This document shows, piece by piece, positions 1 through 6,157 of a DNA stretch of 8,933 nt. A program made the position numbers and the translations under genes. How positions within the stretch are numbered: the stretch's first letter is position 1; every line of letters begins with the position of its first letter. The stretch is from Acidobacteriota bacterium (GTDB taxonomy: Bacteria > Acidobacteriota > Terriglobia > Terriglobales > Acidobacteriaceae). Where the stretch lies: contig JAJXXN010000247.1 of NCBI GenBank assembly GCA_021781075.1, forward strand, positions 1 through 8,933, read 5' to 3'. The notes below the pieces were generated by a model, which was not told where the DNA came from, made no database searches, and saw only the letters and a list, made by a program, of their open reading frames with translations.

Positions 1-3000
1 AAGGGGGCAACTGGAGCGTGGGGAGCGGGTGGTCGTTAAGCTCCTGCAGAACGATTTTGACGCCGGTTTCCAATTGCTCATCGTGCCCGGCGGCAACGTC
101 CTTGGGCAACTCCTCCACCATGACATCGGGTGCGATGCCGTGGTTTTCGACCTCCCAGTGGCCGTTCAAGCCGAAGAAGCCGAAGTGGGGCGCGGTGACA
201 AAGCCGCCATCAATCAGCGGTGGATAACCGCCGATTCCGATGAGTCCGCCCCAGGTGCGCGTGCCGATGAGCTTGCCGACGCCGGCTTTTTGGAAGTACC
301 AGGGCATGGCATCACCGCCTGAGCCGGAGTTCTGGTTGATGAGCATGACCTTGGGGCCGAAGATGGCGCCGACGGGGTCGTGCTGAATTTTTCCGTTGCG
401 GCCCACCATGCCGGAGAGCGGGATGCGCCGCAGGGTTTCAATCATGTAGTCGGCGATGAAACCGCCCTCGTTGAAGCGCTCATCGAGGACAACGGCCTGC
501 TTGTCGAGCTGGGCATAGAAGAAGCGGTTGAAGCTGTTGAAGCCCGGTCCGCCGGTGTTGGGCATGTAGACGTAGGCGACCTTGCCACCGGAGAGTTGGT
601 CTACTTTTTTGCGGTTGCCCTCAATCCAGTCGTAGTAGCGCAGGTCGTCCTCGTCGTCGATGGGGACGACGGTGACATCGCGCGCGTCCTTGCCATCGGC
701 GGAGGGGCCGACGCGGAGGACGGTCTGCTTGCCGGCCGTGGCCTCAAAGAAGGAGAAGAGATTCTCATTGGCATGAAGCTCGCGCCCGTTGACGGCGAGC
801 AGGTACTCGCCCGTCTTGACATTGACGCCGGGCAGAGTGAGCGGCGAAGTGAGCGAGGGGACCCAGTTGAGGCCGGCGAAGATTTTATCGAATTTGTAGC
901 GGTTGTTTTCAGTGGAGTAGCGAGCGCCGAGGAGCCCGGCTTTGGTTGCCGTATCGGGCTTTTTGGGGCCGCCCATGAACATGTGGCCGACGGTCATCTC
1001 GCTGAGCATCTCACTGCTGAGGTAGGTGAGCTCGGAGCGCGAGGCGACTCCAGCGAGAAAGGGCCTGTATTTGGCTTCGATTTTGTTGATGTCGAGGCCG
1101 TGGTGGTTGGGGTCGTAGAAGAAGTCGCGCTCGATGCGCCAGGTCTCGTGGTAGATCTGTTTCCACTCGGCGCGGAGGTCGAGTGTCATCTCCATGTCGC
1201 CGAGGTTGAGTGGTTTGCCGCCGTCGCCGGATTTGAGGTCGTCCACGGCAGCAATGCTGTAAGAGCCTTTTGCGCCATAGAGGACCTTGGAACCGTCCGC
1301 GGAAACGGCGAAGGAGGTGAGGTCGGTGAGGACGGAGTCGGCCTTGCGTTTATCAAGCGTGAACTTCCAAATGGCGTGGATGCTGCTGGCATCGCCCTCA
1401 TTGGAGGGCCTGCCGAAGGGCCCGCCTTCAGCGAGGAAGAGCACGCCCGTTTTGCCCGCGGCAAGCCCGAGGTAGTTGCGCGGGGGAATGGGCAAGGCAA
1501 GAATGCGGTCGCCGATGTGGTCCAGGTCGATTTTCACCTCGACGGGCTTGTCCGTCTCGTCCTTCTTGGCGTTGCCGTCGTCCTTTTTGTCCCCGGATTT
1601 GCCGCTGTCTTTGGCCTCGTCATTTTTCGCATCCTTGCCAGCGTCTTTCTTGTCATCGGCCTTCACCTTCTCGTCATCGCTTTCGGGTGGCAGGGGCGAA
1701 GCGCCGTCCTTGCTCAGGACAATGACGTAGGGCGCGCTAGTGGTGGCGCGGTCCATGCCGGAGAGGTCGATCCCGGCGCGGGAGGGGCCATCGTCGGTTG
1801 AGGCCAGGAAGTAGAGATATTTTCCGTTGGCGTCGAAGACGGGGTTGTTGGCATCGCTCATGCCATCGGTAATCTGCGTGGAGGAGTGGCTCTCGATCGA
1901 ATAAAGGAAGACGGCGTTCAAACCCTTGGGAAGGTCGTTGTTGTAGGCGAGCCACTTTGAATCGGGTGACCAGGTGGCGTTGAATCCATTGCCGAAGCTC
2001 TGGTAGACGGAGGTGGCGACAATCTGCGGCTTGCCGGCTGGAACGTCAAGATAGAGCAGATGGCCGGCGGCATCGGCATAGGCAATGTGTTTGGAATCCG
2101 GCGACCAGGTGGGCGCGTAAAAGAAAGTTGGGTTTGGGCCGAGGTCGATGGCAACCGGCGGCTTGAGTCCAGTCTGGTCTTCAAGATAAAGCTGGTACTC
2201 GCCGGAGGCATCGCTGAAGTAGGCGATGGTCTTTCCATCGGGGCTCCAGCTTGGGTCGCGCTCGGCGGCGCCGGGGGTGTTGGTGAGGTTGCGCGTATCG
2301 CCTTTTTCCGCGGGGACGGTGAAGATTTCACCATGGGCCTCAAAGACCGCGCGCGCGCCAGTGGGTGAGATCTGCGCATTTTTGATTTCGTCCGCGGCGA
2401 CCTTGATGGTGTGGGGCGTGAGCCGGGCCATGGCGCCATCGAGTTGGATGGAGACGGGCAGGTCGGTGTGGTTGACGGGGTCAACGAGGTGGATGGAGCC
2501 GAACTGCTCGACGACCAGCATGGGTGGATCATTGGCGGGGCCGGCCTGGAAGCTCTTCAAGTCGAAGCCGCTTGTGTTTTCAAGAACTTTCGAGACCTGC
2601 CGGCTCTTGGTGTCATATTGCCAGAGCGAGACCGGGCCGGCGTTTTTTCCGGTGGGTTCACGGTCAGAGAGGAAATAGACGGTATCGCCGACCCAGACCG
2701 GGTTGGAGTCGTTTGAGTTTTCGCGCGGCACCTTCACCACGTCGAGGGTTTTCATGTTGACGATCCAAATCGGCGTGGTTTGGCCGCCGACGTACCGCTT
2801 CCAGCCTTTTTCCCATTTGATGTTGGGAACATAAGCCATGGAGCCGCCGTCGGGCGAATAAGCACCGGAGTCGGCTTGCGGCAGGGGGAGCACCTGGGGA
2901 ATTCCAGAGCCGTCGGCGTGAACTCGGAAGAGGCGCAAGAAGTGGCGCTGGCTTTCTTCCATGCCGGCAATGAGCACGTCCTTGCCGTCGGGGGTCCAGC

Positions 3001-3364
3001 CGCTGATGTAGCTGCCCTCGGGGTTCCAGGTGATGCGGCGCGGAATGCCGCCGTCAACGGGGATGATGTAGACATCGTTTTGGCCATTGATCCATGCGGT
3101 ATAGGCAATTTCACGGCCATTGGGGGAGAAATAGGGGCCGTCGCCCACCTTGCCGTCGGAGGTGAGGCGCATGGCGACGCCGCCTGAACGGGCGACTGTC
3201 CAGATGTCACCTGCGTAGAGGAAGGCGATTTTGTCGTGGCTGAGGGAGGGGTTGCGCAGGAGCAGAGATTGCTGGGAGTAAAGTGTGGGGGCAAGCAGCA
3301 TCAAAACAAGGAGAATCACCGCAAGGTACAGGGCCGGCAGGGTGCGGCGCTGGGTTGTAAGCAT
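1..3364 (-). CDS. Secreted tricorn-like serine peptidase (family S41), C-terminus cut by window edge
   Basis: Read from the ATG at 3362-3364, the minus strand stays open for 1121 codons to the window edge. The product is a tricorn-protease homologue, expected to cut oligopeptides into short peptides. Residues 1 to about 31 form a signal peptide (two Arg, then a long Leu/Val/Ala stretch ending near TLYSQQ), so it is probably periplasmic, unlike the cytosolic archaeal enzyme. Residues about 35-700 carry beta-propeller PD40/WD40-like repeats such as SWSPDGKTIAYF (about 373), TWSPDSKHIAY (about 418) and TWSPDSKWLAY (about 466). A Lys/Asp-rich linker lies at about 560-605, then a tricorn C1-type segment (about 735-800), a PDZ-like domain (about 830-905) and the S41 core. 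Candidate catalytic residues are His794 (MTVGHMF), Ser1015 (NSGSGGD) and Glu1073 (VENHGIAPD), matched by eye to tricorn His746, Ser965 and Glu1023. Only a short C-terminal tail should be missing. The Shine-Dalgarno sequence is weak. Confidence 0.93.
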   Translation of the reverse strand, partial: MLTTQRRTLPALYLAVILLVLMLLAPTLYSQQSLLLRNPSLSHDKIAFLYAGDIWTVARSGGVAMRLTSDGKVGDGPYFSPNGREIAYTAWINGQNDVYIIPVDGGIPRRITWNPEGSYISGWTPDGKDVLIAGMEESQRHFLRLFRVHADGSGIPQVLPLPQADSGAYSPDGGSMAYVPNIKWEKGWKRYVGGQTTPIWIVNMKTLDVVKVPRENSNDSNPVWVGDTVYFLSDREPTGKNAGPVSLWQYDTKSRQVSKVLENTSGFDLKSFQAGPANDPPMLVVEQFGSIHLVDPVNHTDLPVSIQLDGAMARLTPHTIKVAADEIKNAQISPTGARAVFEAHGEIFTVPAEKGDTRNLTNTPGAAERDPSWSPDGKTIAYFSDASGEYQLYLEDQTGLKPPVAIDLGPNPTFFYAPTWSPDSKHIAYADAAGHLLYLDVPAGKPQIVATSVYQSFGNGFNATWSPDSKWLAYNNDLPKGLNAVFLYSIESHSSTQITDGMSDANNPVFDANGKYLYFLASTDDGPSRAGIDLSGMDRATTSAPYVIVLSKDGASPLPPESDDEKVKADDKKDAGKDAKNDEAKDSGKSGDKKDDGNAKKDETDKPVEVKIDLDHIGDRILALPIPPRNYLGLAAGKTGVLFLAEGGPFGRPSNEGDASSIHAIWKFTLDKRKADSVLTDLTSFAVSADGSKVLYGAKGSYSIAAVDDLKSGDGGKPLNLGDMEMTLDLRAEWKQIYHETWRIERDFFYDPNHHGLDINKIEAKYRPFLAGVASRSELTYLSSEMLSEMTVGHMFMGGPKKPDTATKAGLLGARYSTENNRYKFDKIFAGLNWVPSLTSPLTLPGVNVKTGEYLLAVNGRELHANENLFSFFEATAGKQTVLRVGPSADGKDARDVTVVPIDDEDDLRYYDWIEGNRKKVDQLSGGKVAYVYMPNTGGPGFNSFNRFFYAQLDKQAVVLDERFNEGGFIADYMIETLRRIPLSGMVGRNGKIQHDPVGAIFGPKVMLINQNSGSGGDAMPWYFQKAGVGKLIGTRTWGGLIGIGGYPPLIDGGFVTAPHFGFFGLNGHWEVENHGIAPDVMVEELPKDVAAGHDEQLETGVKIVLQELNDHPLPTLQLPP

Positions 3365-3405
3365 GGTTTCACCACCAGGGGATTGTTGTTGGATCCAACG
3401 AAGTA

Positions 3406-3436
3406 ATAGTACGCTTTCAGCTAGTGCGCGGTTCAA
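3406..3436 (-). promoter_or_regulatory. Weak candidate promoter for the tricorn-like peptidase gene
   Basis: On the minus strand, TTGAAC (complement of 3431-3436) lies 19 bases upstream of TACTAT (complement of 3406-3411), about 40 bases before the peptidase ATG. The -35 hexamer overlaps the left arm of the palindrome at 3432-3445. The spacer is longer than the usual 17 bases and the -10 matches consensus at four of six positions, so this is only a candidate. Confidence 0.25.
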
Positions 3437-3445
3437 CCAGTTGAA
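3432..3445. promoter_or_regulatory. Palindrome TTCAACCAGTTGAA, possible operator between divergent genes
   Basis: Two perfect 6-base arms, TTCAAC and GTTGAA, are separated by CA. A looser outer inverted repeat surrounds the site: CTTTCAGCT at 3414-3422 against AGTTGAAAG at 3439-3447, eight of nine positions pairing. A further CTTTCAA lies at 3464-3470. The palindrome sits between the divergent peptidase and permease genes and overlaps hexamers resembling -35 elements on both strands (TTGAAC on minus; TTGAAA at 3441-3446 on plus). A dimeric regulator controlling both directions would fit, but no regulator gene is nearby and the site matches no operator I can name. Confidence 0.35.
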
Positions 3446-3486
3446 AGTGATTTATTTGCAATACTTTCAAGGCAACGGGAGGCGGC

Positions 3487-3528
3487 ATGAATGGGAACTT
3501 TAACGACCCGCAGGCCGTATCCTGTTAA
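3487..3528 (+). CDS. Possible 13-codon leader ORF upstream of the permease operon
   Basis: An ATG at 3487 opens a 13-codon frame (MNGNFNDPQAVSC) ending in TAA at 3526-3528. It is preceded by GGGAGG at 3477-3482, four bases before the ATG, a better ribosome-binding site than that of the permease gene itself, where GGAG at 3559-3562 lies 11 bases before the ATG. The ORF is in the same frame as the permease, and its stop lies 45 bases before that start. It has no run of a single amino acid as in classical attenuators. It could be a real leader peptide, a relic of an earlier start, or chance; ORFs this short arise often. Confidence 0.2.
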   Translation: MNGNFNDPQAVSC

Positions 3529-3573
3529 AAGCAGAAAAGAGTCAAACTGTATTTTGATGGAGCCGCCCGCCAA

Positions 3574-4806
3574 ATGAAACTCCGAGAGGCCTTAAAACTC
3601 GCGTTGCAGTCGCTTTGGGCCAACAAGCTGCGGTCGGTGCTGACGCTGGTTGGCATGACAATCAGCGTGGCCGCGGTCATCATGGTCATCACACTGGTGC
3701 AGGGCGCGGACATGTACGTGAGCACAAAGTTGACCGGGTATGGCGCGGATGTCTTCACATTGAGCCGGATGCCGCAGGTCATCACAAGCGCGGAAGATTA
3801 TTTGAGGTTCAACAAGCGGAAGATATTGCACGTGGATGACTACATGGCGATCCAAGCGGTCTGCACGGAATGCTCGGAGGTGGGGATTTTTTTTGATAAG
3901 GTGAGCAAGGTTTTCGCGCAGGGCCACTCGAGCAACAATACCGAGATCCGCGGTTACAGTTGGATGATGTTTTCCCTGCAGAACATCAACATTGCGGAGG
4001 GCCGCGCGCTGACGCAGGCGGATGAGGACCACGGCACACACAATGTGGTGGTGGGCGCGGACGTAATTGACAACGTGTTGACCAACGGCGACCCGATCGG
4101 CAAGGAGATCCGTGTGGATGGCGTCCCCTATACCGTTGTGGGAGTCGCCGAACGCATTGGCAAGACGCTGGGGATGTCGCAGGACAACTGGGTGGCGATA
4201 CCATACACGACCTATCAGCACACCTACGGCGAAGACAATAATAATTCGCCGGACATTTATGCGCGCGCCAGGCCTGGCGCGGATGCGATGGTTTTGGCGC
4301 AGGACCAGGTGCGGTCACTGATGCGCGCGCGACGGCACAACGCGATCGGCCAGCCGGAGGATTTCGAACTGACGACGAACAACACGTTTTTGGACATCTG
4401 GCACCAGTTGACGGGCCTTTTTGCGGCGGTGATTGTTGGGCTGGCGGCGATTTCCCTGGTGGTGGGCGGGGTGGTGATCATGAACATCATGCTGGTGAGC
4501 GTGACCGAGCGCACGCGCGAGATTGGCGTGCGCAAGGCGTTGGGCGCGATGCAGAAAGATGTGCGGCTGCAATTTTTGATCGAGAGCACGATTCTGGCCA
4601 CCATCGGCGGGGTGCTTGGGATTGCGCTTGGCATCGGCGTGGCTTTTCTCATCACCGCACTCATCGGCTTCCCTGCCGCGGTCTCCATCATGTCCATCCT
4701 TCTGGGATTGCTGATGGCCAGCGGGGTGGGGATTTTCTTTGGCGTGTACCCGGCAGGCAAGGCGGCAAAGCTGGACCCGATAGTCGCGCTGAGGGCGGAG
4801 CTCTAA
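3574..4806 (+). CDS. MacB-like ABC transporter permease (first of tandem pair)
   Basis: This 410-residue inner-membrane protein has MacB-type architecture: a short cytoplasmic N-terminus (MKLREALKLALQSLWANKLRS), a first membrane helix at about 22-44, a large extracytoplasmic MacB_PCD-like domain at about 45-275, then an FtsX-like C-terminal unit with three more helices (about 283-310, 335-360 and 370-395). The loop after helix two carries MLVSVTERTREIGVRKALGA, the conserved family segment that contacts the ATPase, and the protein ends with the usual LDPIVALRAEL. There is no fused ATPase domain, unlike E. coli MacB, so an ATPase from elsewhere is needed for transport. The start at 3574 matches the common family N-terminus; an in-frame TAA at 3526-3528 rules out a long extension. 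Substrate is unknown; the family includes macrolide, peptide and lipoprotein-related exporters and mechanotransmission systems. Confidence 0.92.
   Translation: MKLREALKLALQSLWANKLRSVLTLVGMTISVAAVIMVITLVQGADMYVSTKLTGYGADVFTLSRMPQVITSAEDYLRFNKRKILHVDDYMAIQAVCTECSEVGIFFDKVSKVFAQGHSSNNTEIRGYSWMMFSLQNINIAEGRALTQADEDHGTHNVVVGADVIDNVLTNGDPIGKEIRVDGVPYTVVGVAERIGKTLGMSQDNWVAIPYTTYQHTYGEDNNNSPDIYARARPGADAMVLAQDQVRSLMRARRHNAIGQPEDFELTTNNTFLDIWHQLTGLFAAVIVGLAAISLVVGGVVIMNIMLVSVTERTREIGVRKALGAMQKDVRLQFLIESTILATIGGVLGIALGIGVAFLITALIGFPAAVSIMSILLGLLMASGVGIFFGVYPAGKAAKLDPIVALRAEL
4797..4800 (+). promoter_or_regulatory. Ribosome-binding site for the second permease, inside the first gene
   Basis: GGAG lies nine bases before the ATG at 4810 and overlaps the last Glu codon of the upstream permease. 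With only three bases between the TAA at 4804-4806 and this ATG, the second gene is probably translationally coupled to the first, which suits two subunits made in equal amounts. Confidence 0.6.
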
Positions 4807-4809
4807 TTT

Positions 4810-6066
4810 ATGGCAGTCGGACAAAATCGCGAATCTATCAAAATGGCCCTGGACACGCTCCGGACCAACAAGCTGCGCTCGTCGCTGACAATTCTCGGGG
4901 TTGTCATTGGTGTGAGCACGGTTATCACCATCTCCTCGGTGATCAACGGCGTGAACAACCGCGTGAACGAGTGGGTGAGCTCCCTCGGATCGAATGTGAT
5001 CTGGGTCTTCCATATGCCGGTGATTGGCGTACAGCCGACCATGGAGCAACTGGCGCGCAAGAAGTTGACGGTGGGGGACGCGATCGCCATTCGGAGCCTT
5101 CCGCATGTGGTGGCGGCGGATGCGGGGATACAGCACGTGAAGGCGCAGTTCCGGGTGGGCGACGTGAGCGTGAAGTACAACGGGAAAAAGGTGGCGAGCA
5201 CGATATTGAGCGGTTCAACAGGGCAGATATCGCTGGTGAACGACTTCACGCTGCGCGAGGGGCGCATGTTCAATGATGCGGATGTGGAGCGGGCGGCGCA
5301 TGTATGCGTGCTGGGCCATGACACCTGGGAGGATTTATTCGGCGAGGAGCCGGCGGTGGGCAAGGAGGTGACGGTGGAGAATGAGCTATGCACGGTGATT
5401 GGCGTCGTAGACAAGCTGAAGCAGCCGTTTGGCGGGGGCAAGAACCGCGACGACAACCAGGTTTATTTTCCGTACACGACGCTGCATGAGATGCACCCCG
5501 AGGACAAGGATGTTTGGATCAGCGTGAAATATGACGACCCGAAGAACAAGGCGCTGGTGCAGGAGGAGATTCGCGAGTTGCTCCGCGTGCGGCGCCATGT
5601 CCCGGTGCAAAAGGACGATGATTTTGAAATTTTCGGGCCGGACTCAATCTCGAAGCTGTGGGGGCAGATCACGGGCGGGTTGGTTCTGTTCATGATCGCG
5701 GTTTCGAGTATCGGCCTGATGGTCGGCGGCATTGGCGTGATGAATATCATGCTGGTCAGCGTGACCGAGCGCACCCGCGAGATTGGCGTGCGCAAGGCAA
5801 TCGGTGCCACGCGGCAGATGATCCTTACACAATTTTCAATGGAAGCCGTGACACTGTGCGCGCTGGGCGGGGTGATTGGCGTGCTGGTCGGCGCCATTCT
5901 AACGGGCATCATCCGGCTCCTGCCGATAGGATTGCCGGCGTCGCTCTCGTTGATGTGGGTTTTGACGGGGCTCGGCGTCTCGTGCGCTATCGGGCTGGTC
6001 TTTGGAATTTACCCGGCGTGGAAAGCGTCGACGCTCGACCCGATCGAGGCGTTGCGATATGAATAA
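4810..6066 (+). CDS. MacB-like ABC transporter permease (second of tandem pair)
   Basis: This 418-residue protein has the same layout as its neighbour: N-terminal ESIKMALDTLRTNKLRSSL, a first membrane helix at about 25-48, an extracytoplasmic MacB_PCD-like domain at about 50-285, then three C-terminal membrane helices (about 295-322, 345-372 and 380-405). The coupling loop MLVSVTERTREIGVRKAIGA is almost identical to that of the first permease, and the end is LDPIEALRYE. No ATPase domain is fused. Three bases separate it from the upstream gene, so the two probably form a heterodimeric channel from one mRNA. The two genes look like an old tandem duplication whose extracytoplasmic domains have diverged strongly. 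No ATPase, membrane-fusion protein or outer-membrane partner follows; the next gene is convergent and metabolic. Partner ATPase and substrate cannot be read from this window. Confidence 0.92.
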   Translation: MAVGQNRESIKMALDTLRTNKLRSSLTILGVVIGVSTVITISSVINGVNNRVNEWVSSLGSNVIWVFHMPVIGVQPTMEQLARKKLTVGDAIAIRSLPHVVAADAGIQHVKAQFRVGDVSVKYNGKKVASTILSGSTGQISLVNDFTLREGRMFNDADVERAAHVCVLGHDTWEDLFGEEPAVGKEVTVENELCTVIGVVDKLKQPFGGGKNRDDNQVYFPYTTLHEMHPEDKDVWISVKYDDPKNKALVQEEIRELLRVRRHVPVQKDDDFEIFGPDSISKLWGQITGGLVLFMIAVSSIGLMVGGIGVMNIMLVSVTERTREIGVRKAIGATRQMILTQFSMEAVTLCALGGVIGVLVGAILTGIIRLLPIGLPASLSLMWVLTGLGVSCAIGLVFGIYPAWKASTLDPIEALRYE

Positions 6067-6083
6067 AGCAGCGTCAAGTTATT

Positions 6084-6155
6084 AGCGTCGAGCCAGCAAG
6101 GCCCATGCCGGAACAAAGGACATTGTTCTAGCGAAAATCCCACTGGCTCGAAGCT
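6084..6155. repeat. Nested inverted repeat in the convergent spacer
   Basis: The outer arms at 6084-6096 (AGCGTCGAGCCAG) and 6143-6155 (CTGGCTCGAAGCT) pair at 12 of 13 positions, with nine contiguous pairs next to the 46-base interior. Inside is a second perfect hairpin: GAACAA at 6111-6116 and TTGTTC at 6123-6128 around a 6-base loop. The structure nearly fills the 91 bases between the stop of the second permease and the stop of the convergent glucan phosphorylase. A bidirectional termination or mRNA 3'-end element is the obvious reading, but neither strand shows a T-run after the stem, so it is not a standard intrinsic terminator. A dispersed palindromic repeat is an alternative. Confidence 0.55.
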
Positions 6156-6157
6156 GC

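Noticed and set aside
380..1801. A 473-codon open frame on the plus strand, opposite the tricorn-like peptidase
   Set aside because: The minus strand here encodes a recognisable peptidase with propeller, PDZ and S41 motifs in one unbroken frame. The antisense frame is open because of high GC at third codon positions and matches no family I know.
3574..6066. Macrolide resistance (macB) assignment
   Set aside because: The proteins share only the permease half of MacB, with no ATPase domain and no MacA/TolC partners, so a drug-efflux role cannot be claimed.
6084..6155. Integron attC-like recombination site
   Set aside because: The nested stems recall attC folding, but the conserved RYYYAAC and GTTRRRY core boxes are absent and no gene cassettes or integrase are present.
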